Shown: positions 34,380 through 42,544 of the stretch, piece after piece
How positions within the stretch are numbered: position 1 is the first letter of the stretch
How the letters are laid out: each line of letters opens with the position of its first letter
Assembly (NCBI RefSeq): GCF_000502955.1
Contig: NZ_AYWO01000017.1
Location: forward strand, 1-44,356
Reading direction: 5' to 3'
Source of the DNA: Mesorhizobium sp. LNHC252B00
Lineage (GTDB): Bacteria; Pseudomonadota; Alphaproteobacteria; Rhizobiales; Rhizobiaceae
DNA length: 44,356 bases
Program-made: the position numbers and the translations under genes
Notes under the pieces: model-generated
What the model saw: only the letters and a program-made list of their open reading frames with translations
Told to the model about the DNA's origin: nothing
Databases searched by the model: none

Positions 34380-35176
34380 GCCGCGCCGCCATGCTGCAAG
34401 ACACTGCTTAGATATTTTGCCGGCGGCTTCCCAAGCGCCTTCTTGAACATGGTGATGAAGGCCGTGACCGACCCGTAGCCGAGATCGCCCGAAACCTGCT
34501 GCACGCTGGCGCCCGAAGCCAGTTCCCGTATTGCGACGATCAAGTGCAGTTGCTGGCGCCAGCGCCCGAAGCTCAGCCCCGTCTCCTTCACCACGAGACG
34601 GGCGAGACTGCTCTCGCTGAGCGCAACGCGATTGGCCCATTCTGCCAGTGTGCTGCGATCGGCAGGATCTTGCGCCAACGCTTCGGCGACCCGCTTCAAG
34701 CGCGGCTCGGATGAGATCGGCAGATGCAGCCGCTGGACGGGCATGCGGGGCAATTCGGTAAGCAGGGTCTTGGTCAAAAGCTCATCCCTCGCGCGATCGT
34801 CCTGCACAGCATCGGACAGCTCGATGATCAGTTCGCGCAAAAGTGGCGAGATCGAGAACGTGCAGCACCGGTTCGGCAGATCGGCGGCTCCAGGCTCGAT
34901 GTACACGAAGAAGATCCGAGCGTTGGCCGTCGCGACATTGCTGTGTTCCATGTCGCCGGGAATCCACACCCCGCAATGAGGTGGCACCATCCACAGGCCG
35001 CTTGGGACGTGGCATGTGATACCGCCTCCGAGCGCGAAGACGAGTTGGCCTTTGCGGTGCCGATGTGCGGGCACTTCCGCTCTGGTCCCGGGGACGTCGA
35101 CGCGCACGGCAATCGCTGGCGCGGAAGGGTCATCCACATCGAAATCGAGCCAAGGGTAGCTGAGAGGCTGCTTCAT
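34376..35176 (-). CDS. AraC family transcriptional regulator
   Basis: 266-residue regulator. The N-terminal cupin sensor (about 15-110) contains HRHRKGQLVFALGGG and HCGVWIPG. The C-terminal AraC double helix-turn-helix (about 165-262) includes LAEWANRVALSESSLARL and VSGDLGYGSVTAFITMFKKA. It is divergent from the MDR oxidoreductase, which it probably controls through the palindrome at 35200-35230. Confidence 0.9.
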   Translation of the reverse strand: MKQPLSYPWLDFDVDDPSAPAIAVRVDVPGTRAEVPAHRHRKGQLVFALGGGITCHVPSGLWMVPPHCGVWIPGDMEHSNVATANARIFFVYIEPGAADLPNRCCTFSISPLLRELIIELSDAVQDDRARDELLTKTLLTELPRMPVQRLHLPISSEPRLKRVAEALAQDPADRSTLAEWANRVALSESSLARLVVKETGLSFGRWRQQLHLIVAIRELASGASVQQVSGDLGYGSVTAFITMFKKALGKPPAKYLSSVLQHGGAA

Positions 35177-35199
35177 GGTTGACGGCTTTTAGCGATCAA

Positions 35200-35230
35200 T
35201 TGCCTTCATATCTAAATTATTCAAAGGCAA
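35200..35230. promoter_or_regulatory. Inverted repeat in the AraC/oxidoreductase divergent promoter
   Basis: TTGCCTT (35200-35206) and AAGGCAA (35224-35230) are perfect inverted repeats separated by 17 A/T-rich bases, in a 117-bp divergent promoter region. Suits binding of the adjacent regulator, or a TetR/LysR-like protein. Confidence 0.45.
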
Positions 35231-35293
35231 AAATCGATAGGGTCCACTTGCGAATGAGTGGTGCGTCCACCACGCAGCAATGAGGTATGAACC

Positions 35294-36213
35294 ATGCTCG
35301 CCCTCGTCATCTCTTCCGACAGCGCGACCGGACTGAGGATCGCGGAGCTTGCCGAGCCTCAACCGACCCCGAACGAGGCGCTTGTCTCGGTCCATGCGAC
35401 CTCGTTGAACCGTGGCGAACTGCGCCTGCTTGCCATCCATTCGAACGGCTGGATCCCGGGTCAGGACATCGTCGGGATTGTCGAACGGGCAGCAGCCGAT
35501 GGCTCTGGGCCAGCCACAGGCGCCCGGGTTGCGGCTCTGGTCGACCAGGCCGGATGGGCCGAACGGGTCGCCGTCCCAACCGACCGCCTCGCGGTCCTGC
35601 CGGATGAGGTCAGCTTCGTGTCCGCAGCCACGCTTCCGGTCGCAGGCACGACGGCGCTGAGGACTTTGCGCCATGGCGGCGACCTGGCCGGCCAGCAGGT
35701 CCTGGTCACCGGCGCAAGCGGTGCGGTCGGTCGTTTCCAGATCCAGATCGCCCGCGAGCAAGGCGCCTCGGTAACTGCGATCGCAGCCGCCCGGCATGGC
35801 GACGATCTCCGCGGCTTGGGAGCTATGCGTGTCGTCGAGTCGATCGAGTTGGCTGAGGGACCGTTTTCGCTGATCACCGAGTCGGTCGGCGGCAAAAGCC
35901 TGGCGGACGCGATCGAACGTGTCGCATCTGGCGGGACCATCGTCATGTACGGTTCAAGCAGCGGCGAACTCACGCCGGTCGGGTTCCGCCAGTTCGTTCC
36001 GGATCATGAGGGCGCGAGGCTTCAAACCTTTGCGTACTACACGTCAGGTCCAGGCATTGGCGCGGACATCGCCTCGCTGCTCGCTCTGTCGTGGCTGTCC
36101 GGCTCGAAACGCGCGTGGCCCTTACCATCCCGTGGACAGACATTGCTCACGCCCTGGACGCACTGCGACAGCGCAGCTTCAGCGGCAAGGCCGTTCTCAC
36201 CATAACAGGATGA
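35294..36213 (+). CDS. Zinc-type alcohol dehydrogenase/quinone oxidoreductase, frameshifted near C-terminus
   Basis: Medium-chain dehydrogenase/reductase of the NADPH-quinone oxidoreductase type. GroES-like N-terminus (1-~105), then the Rossmann domain with VLVTGASGAVGRFQIQIA. In the given sequence the frame ends at 36205 (303 aa) with an atypical tail after LLALS. From 36091 the adjacent frame reads VAVRLETRVALTIPWTDIAH and continues to KAVLTITG, stop 36211-36213, the normal family C-terminus. One missing base at about 36086-36091 would restore a 306-residue enzyme. It is either a sequencing error or a recent mutation. Divergent from the AraC gene. Confidence 0.8.
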
Positions 36214-36226
36214 GCACCCTGTTTTG

Positions 36227-36979
36227 TCACACGTGCTGGCCGCCATTGATGTGGATTTCCGAGCCCGTGACGTAGGACGCTTGCTGCGAGCACAGGAAGA
36301 AGATGATGTCGGCGACTTCCGCAGTGGTGCCAAGACGTCTGAGCGGAATGGTCTCGACGATCCTGTCCGTGCCCGGCGACAGGATCGCGGTGTCGATCTC
36401 GCCCGGCGCGATGGCGTTGACACGGATGCCGTGCGGGCCGAAATCATGTGCCATCTCGCGCGTTAGCGAGCCAAGTGCTGCCTTCGATGTCGCATAGGCG
36501 GTGCCGGCGAAGGGATGCACGCGGGTTCCGGCGATCGAGGTAACATTGACGATCGAGCCCTTGGCCGCCGCCAATTCCTTGAACAGGCCGCGAGCCAGCA
36601 TGATCGGCGCGAAGAAATTGACCTGGAACACGTCGCGCCAGACATGCATCGGCGTGTCGATCGAGTCCATCCGGCTGTTGCCGTCCTTGAGCTTCGGCGA
36701 AATGCCGGCATTGTTGACCAGCGCGTGCAACTGGCCGCCATGCTCTTCCAGCCGGTGGCGGATTTCCGAGACGGCGATGCCGACATCCTCCTGATCGGCA
36801 AGGTCGACCTTGATGTGGTCCTCAGGCCCGGCCGGCCACGGGCAGTCCTCGGCGAAGGCCTGGCGCGAGCAGGTGATGACGCGCCAGCCTTCGCGCGAAA
36901 AACGCTTGACCGTGGCGTGGCCGATGCCGCGGCTGGCGCCGGTCAGCACGATGGTCTTTCTGGAGTCGAGTTCAGTCAT
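36227..36979 (-). CDS. Short-chain dehydrogenase/reductase
   Basis: 250-residue classical SDR with NAD(P) motif TGASRGIG (13-20), NNAG at 89-92, and the catalytic Ser148, Tyr162 and Lys166 (YATSK). The C-terminal HINGGQHV is typical. Cytoplasmic oxidoreductase; substrate unknown. It converges with the MDR gene, with 13 bp between the restored stop of that gene and its own stop. Confidence 0.92.
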   Translation of the reverse strand: MTELDSRKTIVLTGASRGIGHATVKRFSREGWRVITCSRQAFAEDCPWPAGPEDHIKVDLADQEDVGIAVSEIRHRLEEHGGQLHALVNNAGISPKLKDGNSRMDSIDTPMHVWRDVFQVNFFAPIMLARGLFKELAAAKGSIVNVTSIAGTRVHPFAGTAYATSKAALGSLTREMAHDFGPHGIRVNAIAPGEIDTAILSPGTDRIVETIPLRRLGTTAEVADIIFFLCSQQASYVTGSEIHINGGQHV

Positions 36980-37029
36980 TTGGGAGGTGTAGCCGAACCG
37001 CGTCGCGGAGGCGAGCGGCGAGTTGCCGC

Positions 37030-39306
37030 TCAGCCGCCAAGGAGATCGAGGATCGAGGTCTGCCGCTTCTTGCGCGGACCGCCAACTTCGCCTGGTGGCA
37101 CCGGGTGCTTGATCGATGCGGTGGCGCCGTCGTCTTCCGGCATGGACAAGCCATCGGCATCGACGGTCTGGGCGGGACGGGCCGCGCGGACCGGCGCTGG
37201 CTGCTGGGCGACCGGCGCGGCTGGCCGCATCTGCGGCGCCTGCTGGCCGACCGACGTGGAAGGAACCGGCGCCGGCGGCGTGTTGTTCGCCGACGGTATC
37301 TCATCGGGCACGATGGTGTCGGCCGGCGTCGATTTCCAGGTGCCAGGCAACGGCCGCACCGGCACGCCCTCGTGGGCTGCTACCATGAATTCGTGCCAGG
37401 CCTGCGCCGGCAGCGCGCCGCCGGTGACTTTCTTCATCGGGCTGCCATCATCATTGCCGAACCACACACCCGTGGTGAGGTTGGCAGTGTAGCCGACGAA
37501 CCAGGCATCGCGCGAATTCTGGCTGGTGCCGGTCTTGCCGGCCGATGGCCAGGCGAAAGCCGCTTTCCGGGCGGTACCGATCTCGACCGTACCCGTCATC
37601 ATCGAGTTCATCATGCCGACGATCTCGGGCTTGACCACGCGCGGCGCGCTGCCGCCACCGCTGTCGTAGAGCACCTTGCCCTCGGTGGTCGTCACGCGGC
37701 GGATGAAATGGATGTCCGGCTTGTAGCCGCCATTGGCAAAGGGGACATAGGCCGATGTCAGTTCCAGAGGGGTCACCTCCGACGTGCCCAGCGCGATCGA
37801 GGTGTTGGACTGCAGGTCGGACTGGATGCCCATGCGGTGCGCTGCCTCGACAACTGCGCCCGGCCCGACCTCCATGGTCAGTTGGGCGGCGACCGAATTC
37901 AGCGATTTAGCCAATGCGGTTGCCAGCGTCACCTTGCCGAAATATTTGCCGTGGTAATTGTCGGGCGTCCAGTTGCCGATCCTGATCGGTGCGTCGTTGC
38001 GCACGCTGTCGGGTGTTCGGCCGGCTTCAAGGGCGGCCATATAGACGAACGGCTTGAACGCCGATCCCGGCTGGCGGCGCGCCTCGGATGCGCGATCGAA
38101 CTGGCTGGTCGAATAGTCGTAGCCGCCGACCATGGCGCGCACAGCGCCGGAATCGTCGATCGACACCAGGGCACCCTGGCTTACGTTGAGCTTCTTGCCG
38201 CCTTCGTCGATCAGCCTGCGGATAGATTGTTCGGCGAGCTTCTGCAGGTTCAGGTCGACGGTGCTGTCGATGACGATATCGCCGCGCACGTCGCCGATCA
38301 GGTCGGGAAGTTCTTCCATGATGGTGTCGGCGACGTAATTCTCCGACCCGGTCCAGTAGGACGGCGCGCGCGTTGCCGGCGCGCTCATCGCAGAGGTCAG
38401 TTCCTTGGCGCTGATCTTGCCCTCGTCGCGCATGGCGGCAAGCACCAGTTGCGAGCGTTCTTCGGCGGCCTTGGGGTCACGTGCCGGCGACAACCGCGAC
38501 GGCGCTTTCAACAGACCGGCAAGCAGGGCGGCTTCCGACAGGGTGACGTCGCGCGCGCTCTTGCCGAAATAGCGGCGCGAGGCCGCTTCGACGCCATAGG
38601 CGCCGGAACCGAAATAGACCCGGTTGAGGTACATTTCGAGGATCTGGTCCTTGGTGTGCTTGTGCTCCAGCCACAACGCCAGCAGCACCTCCTGCACCTT
38701 GCGCTCCAGCGTACGGTCGGGCGTCAGGAACAGGTTCTTGGCCAATTGCTGGGTCAGCGTCGAGCCGCCTTGCGAGAAATGCCCGCCCAGAACATTGGTC
38801 ACCATCGCACGCGACAGGCCAATCGGGTCGATGCCGAAATGCGAGTAGAAGCGGCGATCCTCGATGGCGATGACGGCCTCGGGAATATAGGGCGACATTT
38901 CGTGCAGGCCGACGGCTTCGCCCCCGCTCATGCCGCGATTGGCGAGCAGTTGCCCATCCGCCGAGACGATCTTGATATTGGGCGCGCGGTCGGGGATCGA
39001 CCATGTCGTCGCCGCCGGCATCTTGGCGCCGTAGTAGACGACGGTGCCGGCCACCGCGATGCCGCCCCAGATGGCAAGCACGAAGCACCAGTAGAACAGC
39101 CGGCCGAGCACCCCGAACAGGCCGCGCCGGCTTCCGCCGCGCTTTGCCCGCGACGATTTTCCTTTGGCCGGCTTGCGCTTTGCGGAGGCTTTGCGATTGC
39201 TCGGCACGACGCGATCCTCCTCATTCACCGAAAGACCCGCCGAGGATCGCGCCTGTGGCGGCCCCTCGAAACTGGGTTCGATGCGGCTGTCTCTGCGGTT
39301 CGCCAT
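37030..39306 (-). CDS. Penicillin-binding protein 1A family, bifunctional transglycosylase/transpeptidase
   Basis: 758-residue class A PBP that polymerises and crosslinks peptidoglycan. A basic cytoplasmic tail (1-65) leads to one membrane helix (~68-92). The GT51 domain has catalytic Glu149 (AIEDRRFYSHFG) and GGSTLTQQLAKNLFL; the transpeptidase has Ser415 and Lys418 (SAFK) and a KTGTS box. A proline/alanine/glutamine-rich tail of about 80 residues follows. No PBP1A-type OB insertion is evident, which suggests a PBP1C/2A-like shape. A long open frame on the opposite strand is a composition effect. Confidence 0.93.
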   Translation of the reverse strand: MANRRDSRIEPSFEGPPQARSSAGLSVNEEDRVVPSNRKASAKRKPAKGKSSRAKRGGSRRGLFGVLGRLFYWCFVLAIWGGIAVAGTVVYYGAKMPAATTWSIPDRAPNIKIVSADGQLLANRGMSGGEAVGLHEMSPYIPEAVIAIEDRRFYSHFGIDPIGLSRAMVTNVLGGHFSQGGSTLTQQLAKNLFLTPDRTLERKVQEVLLALWLEHKHTKDQILEMYLNRVYFGSGAYGVEAASRRYFGKSARDVTLSEAALLAGLLKAPSRLSPARDPKAAEERSQLVLAAMRDEGKISAKELTSAMSAPATRAPSYWTGSENYVADTIMEELPDLIGDVRGDIVIDSTVDLNLQKLAEQSIRRLIDEGGKKLNVSQGALVSIDDSGAVRAMVGGYDYSTSQFDRASEARRQPGSAFKPFVYMAALEAGRTPDSVRNDAPIRIGNWTPDNYHGKYFGKVTLATALAKSLNSVAAQLTMEVGPGAVVEAAHRMGIQSDLQSNTSIALGTSEVTPLELTSAYVPFANGGYKPDIHFIRRVTTTEGKVLYDSGGGSAPRVVKPEIVGMMNSMMTGTVEIGTARKAAFAWPSAGKTGTSQNSRDAWFVGYTANLTTGVWFGNDDGSPMKKVTGGALPAQAWHEFMVAAHEGVPVRPLPGTWKSTPADTIVPDEIPSANNTPPAPVPSTSVGQQAPQMRPAAPVAQQPAPVRAARPAQTVDADGLSMPEDDGATASIKHPVPPGEVGGPRKKRQTSILDLLGG

Positions 39307-39677
39307 GAGCTGTGCTTGATATCCCCGATGCCTATGGCATTCGGGTTGAAGAGTAGATGCGGCGATTTAAGGGCGGGTTAAGTCGTGAAAAATCGAGGCA
39401 ATATGGATTCAATTGCTCGCGGATCGTCTTGAATCGCGCATCAGCGCCGGCTGCGTGCGGCAGCAGGCGAAGGTCGGCGCCGGCCTAATGCCGTCAATTC
39501 TGCTGGATCGAAATACCTTTGTTGTCGATCTTGAGCTCGACCCCTTTCGGTTTGGTCTGCTCACGATAAAAGACGCCAAGCGGTTTTCCCGGGAAAGCGC
39601 GCGGCGCTTTCCCTAGGGGATTGCATCAAACAAAGAGTTCAAGCAGCTCGCCGGTTTCCATGAAACGGTGAACTGCT
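39307..39677. other. Intergenic region with repeats
   Basis: 371 bp. The right third is the composite palindromic repeat. The left part includes the PBP promoter. A minus-strand frame near 39494-39620 reads KPKGVELKIDNKGISIQQN and stops; it could be the tail of a decayed gene cut by the repeat, but no start exists. Confidence 0.45.
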
Positions 39678-39681
39678 CTAA
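39579..39681. repeat. Composite of two palindromic intergenic repeats
   Basis: First module: GGGAAAGCGC (39591-39600) and GCGCTTTCCC (39604-39613), with flanks matching the repeat at 25459-25516. Second module: CAAGCAGCTCGCCGGTTTC pairs imperfectly with GAAACGGTGAACTGCTCT (39662-39679), a known-looking rhizobial palindrome. Its right end supplies the TAG stop of the small gene at 39678. Confidence 0.75.
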
Positions 39682-39884
39682 TCGTCGTCTTCGCTCGCGG
39701 CAGGCCGCCAGCTGGTCGGCTCGACCTTCTTTTGCGTATGACTGTCTGTGTAGACCCACCAGCCGTCATCGCGGTATTGCGCGATGGATTCGTTGATGAC
39801 GCCGTCGCTGTCCTTCCACGTGATTGAGATCTTGGAGCCGTCGGTCGGCGCGGTCGCTATCGGCTTTCTGTCCGTCAATGTCAT
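39678..39884 (-). CDS. Small conserved hypothetical protein
   Basis: 68-residue acidic soluble protein. It starts MTLTDRKPIATAPTDGSK, and has ISITWKDSDGVINESIAQY and a tryptophan pair in DDGWWVYTDSH; the PTSWRP ending resembles the small proteins that open with a PIATAPxDGT pattern, several of phage origin. No function assigned. The stop lies within the palindromic repeat downstream. Confidence 0.7.
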   Translation of the reverse strand: MTLTDRKPIATAPTDGSKISITWKDSDGVINESIAQYRDDGWWVYTDSHTQKKVEPTSWRPAASEDDD

Positions 39885-39974
39885 CCCCTTTGAACCGGCG
39901 ACGATGAGCCGACAAACGCGGCAGCCTTGCTTCCGGTTCCAAACCCGGCCATCGACAGATGTCCGCGACTACCG

Positions 39975-40595
39975 TCAGCTATGGGCGAAGATATCCTCTT
40001 CGTCCCAGCCCATCAGATCGAGTTTGGCGCGCGTCGGCAGGAAGCGAAAGCAGGCATCGGCCTCCTTTGTCCGTCCATCTCGCGCCAGCCGCCCGGCCAG
40101 CACATCGCGCAAGCGGTGCAGATAGAGCACATCGGATGCCGCATATTCGAGCTGTTCGGGCGACAGCGTTTCGGCCGCCCAGTCCGATGATTGCTGCGCC
40201 TTTGACAGGCCGACGCCGAGAAGTTCGAAACAGATATCCTTCAGCCCGTGCCTGTCGGTGTAGGTGCGGGATAGCCGCGAGGCGATCTTGGTGCAGAAAA
40301 CCGGCTCGGGCATCACGCCGAACGCGTTGTAGAGCACCGCGATGTCGAAACGGCCGTAGTGGAAGAGCTTGGTTATGCCGCGGCTCCTCAGCAGGCTGAC
40401 GAGGTTCGGCGCCTTCTTCTGGCCGGGCGCGATCTGGATGACGTCGGCCGAGCCGTCGCCGGGCGAAATTTGCACCACGCACAACCGATCACGATGCGGG
40501 TTGAGCCCGAGCGTCTCGGTATCGATAGCCACCGCGCCGACATTGTAGTGCGATAGATCGGACAGGTCATTCTTGTGGAAACGGATGTCGGCCAT
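39975..40595 (-). CDS. Ribonuclease D, single-domain DEDD exonuclease
   Basis: 206-residue 3'-5' exonuclease of the DnaQ-like fold acting on tRNA precursors and other RNAs. Exo I is AIDTETLGL with Asp25 and Glu27, Exo II is KLFHYGRFDIAVL, and Exo III YAASDVLYL. The C-terminal HRDC domains of E. coli RNase D are absent, as is usual for the short rhizobial form. ATG at 40595. Confidence 0.9.
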   Translation of the reverse strand: MADIRFHKNDLSDLSHYNVGAVAIDTETLGLNPHRDRLCVVQISPGDGSADVIQIAPGQKKAPNLVSLLRSRGITKLFHYGRFDIAVLYNAFGVMPEPVFCTKIASRLSRTYTDRHGLKDICFELLGVGLSKAQQSSDWAAETLSPEQLEYAASDVLYLHRLRDVLAGRLARDGRTKEADACFRFLPTRAKLDLMGWDEEDIFAHS

Positions 40596-40742
40596 TGTGT
40601 TCTCCGGTCGAACCTACAGTCTCAGGCGTCCTTTAACGGCATAGGACGCCGAGAGCTATGATGTTGGCTCGTCCTCGCCGCAATCCGCTGAAAAATCAAC
40701 AGAAAGTTGATTTTCATGCCGTCAGCGTGATTTTCTCGCCAC

Positions 40743-42128
40743 TCAGCGCGTCAGCGCATCGAGAATCCGCGCCCAGGAGCGCTGGCCCTTATGGAAGGAG
40801 TTGAGCTCGTATTTCTCGTTGGGCGAATGAATGCGGTCGTCGTCGAGGCCGAACCCGACCAGCAGCGATTCCATGCCGAGATAGGTTTGAAAATCGCCGA
40901 CCACCGGGATCGAGCCGCCGCTGCCCGTCGTCACCGCCGGCTTCGGCCATTCGTCGGACAGCGCATTCTTGGCCTTGGCCAGGAATGGGGAGTCATAGGA
41001 AAGCTGAATTGCCGGCGAGCCGCCATGCGGGTGGAATTCGACCGAGCAGTCGGCCGGAATGCGCTCCTTGACGAATTTCTGGAACGCGTCGCGGATTTTC
41101 TTCGGGTCCTGTTTATGGACGAGGCGAAACGATACCTTCGCCGAGGCTTCCGCCGCGATCACCGTCTTAAAGCCCTTGCCAGTGTAGCCGCCGATAATGC
41201 CGTTGAACTCGGCCGTCGGACGCGCCCAGGTCAATTCCAGCACCGAGCGACCCTTTTCGCCCGACGGGATCGACAGGCCGACAGGCCCGAGGAACGTCTC
41301 GGCCGTCTCGCCAAGCGTCTCCCATGATTTCAGGATCTGCGACGGCGTTTCCTCGACGCCGTCATAGAAACCGGGAATGGTGATATGGCCGTCCTTGTCG
41401 TGGATATCTGCCAGTATCCTGGCCAGGATGCGGATAGGATTGGCGGCAGCGCCGCCATAGAGGCCGGAATGAAGGTCGCGGTCGGCGGCCTTCACCGTGA
41501 TCTCCTCGCCGACCAGCCCGCGCAATCCGACGCAGATCGACGGCGTGTCGCGGTCCCACATGCCGGTATCGCAAACCAGCGCGAAATCGGCCTTGAGCTC
41601 GTCGGCATTGGCTTCGAGGAACGGCTTCAGCGACGGCGAGCCGGATTCCTCCTCGCCCTCGAACAGGATGGTGATGCGGCAAGGCAAATTGCCGTGCACT
41701 TGCTTCCAGGCGCGGCAGGCCTCGACAAAGGTCATCAGCTGGCCCTTGTCGTCGGCCGAGCCGCGTCCGGTGATCACCTTGTGATCCGGGCCGACCTCCT
41801 TGACCGCGGGGGCGAACGGATCGCTTTCCCACAATTCGATCGGATCGACCGGCTGCACGTCATAATGGCCGTAAAACAGCACATGCGGCGAACCGGCCGG
41901 GCCATCGTGATGGGCGACCACCATCGGGTGTCCGGGCGTGTCGCGCACGCTGGCATCGAAGCCGATCAGCTTGAGCTCCGCCACCAGCCATTCCGCCGCC
42001 TTGCGGCAGTCGGCGGCATAGGCCGGATCGGTGGAGATCGACTTGATCCTGAGCAGGCCGAACAGGCGTTCGAGACTCTGGTCGAGATTCATGTCGAGAC
42101 GGTCGAGGACGGGGGAAACTGCGGACAT
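40743..42128 (-). CDS. M20 family dipeptidase
   Basis: 461-residue metallopeptidase. Zinc-site residues are in YGHYDVQPVD (His88), GRGSADDKG (Asp126), FEGEEESGS (Glu159/160) and a downstream Asp in LVCDTGMW; the dimerisation lid starts near RDLHSG. It likely cleaves dipeptides or N-acyl amino acids. ATG at 42128; an upstream extension in frame would run through the sRNA locus and is not protein-like. Confidence 0.92.
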   Translation of the reverse strand: MSAVSPVLDRLDMNLDQSLERLFGLLRIKSISTDPAYAADCRKAAEWLVAELKLIGFDASVRDTPGHPMVVAHHDGPAGSPHVLFYGHYDVQPVDPIELWESDPFAPAVKEVGPDHKVITGRGSADDKGQLMTFVEACRAWKQVHGNLPCRITILFEGEEESGSPSLKPFLEANADELKADFALVCDTGMWDRDTPSICVGLRGLVGEEITVKAADRDLHSGLYGGAAANPIRILARILADIHDKDGHITIPGFYDGVEETPSQILKSWETLGETAETFLGPVGLSIPSGEKGRSVLELTWARPTAEFNGIIGGYTGKGFKTVIAAEASAKVSFRLVHKQDPKKIRDAFQKFVKERIPADCSVEFHPHGGSPAIQLSYDSPFLAKAKNALSDEWPKPAVTTGSGGSIPVVGDFQTYLGMESLLVGFGLDDDRIHSPNEKYELNSFHKGQRSWARILDALTR

Positions 42129-42227
42129 GTGTGAAGCCTTTCGATTCAGAACCGGAACCGTAAAGGCAGGACAGGAAAACGAAAAGCCCGCGATCATTGG
42201 ACCACGGGCTGCAAATGTCTGTCCGAG

Positions 42228-42377
42228 GTAAAAAAAGACCGCCGTGGTGGAGGGGGAGCCACGGCGGCCTTCTACTCGAAACGTTGCGGCAGCCCGGAGA
42301 GGGGGGATAGGCTGCCGCAGTTGTCCGGGATAGGCGGGGGACGGGCCTTGCTCCGGACTCGGCGAAAATTGCCGATG
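42228..42377 (-). ncRNA. Candidate sRNA with three C-rich anti-SD hairpin loops (alpha-r14/NfeR1-like)
   Basis: Read on the minus strand, three successive hairpins occur. H1 has stem GTCCGG/CCGGAC (42353-42358, 42323-42328). H2 has GCGGCAGCC/GGCTGCCGC (42310-42318, 42286-42294). H3 has CCGCCGTGG/CCACGGCGG (42259-42267, 42239-42247). The loops carry GTCCCCCGCC, TATCCCCCCTCTCC and CTCCCCCTCC, all able to pair with Shine-Dalgarno sequences. H3 is followed by TC and seven T. A promoter lies at the right distance upstream. Three anti-SD hairpins with the last as terminator is the layout of the alpha-r14/cuckoo family, including S. meliloti NfeR1. Confidence 0.72.
42230..42267 (-). terminator. Rho-independent terminator of the sRNA
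   Basis: Nine-bp GC-rich stem CCGCCGTGG / CCACGGCGG with an 11-base pyrimidine-rich loop, then TC and a run of seven T (A tract 42230-42236 on the plus strand). It is the best intrinsic terminator in the window. The dipeptidase start lies about 100 bp further downstream. Confidence 0.85.
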
Positions 42378-42383
42378 CTCTGT

Positions 42384-42412
42384 ATCTGTGTCTTTGAACA
42401 TGGCGATTCAAG
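42384..42412 (-). promoter_or_regulatory. Sigma-70 promoter candidate of the sRNA
   Basis: On the minus strand, CTTGAA (42412-42407), a spacer of exactly 17 bases, then ACAGAT (42389-42384). The -35 is one base from the rhizobial consensus CTTGAC. Expected start near 42377. Confidence 0.55.
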
Positions 42413-42544
42413 GGCACGAAGATTACAGTTTTGTAACATGGCCGTGATTGGGCCGGAGCGGGTCTGTCAGGGTGTTGCCGGAACCGGTATCTGAAGCCGC
42501 CTTTGGCATGGACCAAGCCGCCGCGCCGCGCTATCCCTGCCGAC

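Larger units (their letters stand above)
42129..42544. other. Intergenic region dipeptidase / polA
   Basis: 416 bp. It holds the minus-strand sRNA candidate at 42228-42377 with its own promoter and terminator. The remaining ~100 bp before the dipeptidase are its promoter and leader; the ~130 bp before polA show nothing further. Confidence 0.6.

Noticed and set aside
37105..39381. 758-codon open frame on the plus strand opposite the penicillin-binding protein
   Set aside because: It mirrors the real gene codon for codon, is rich in Arg, Gly, Asp and His with no domain pattern, and has no ribosome site. It is a shadow caused by high GC at third positions.
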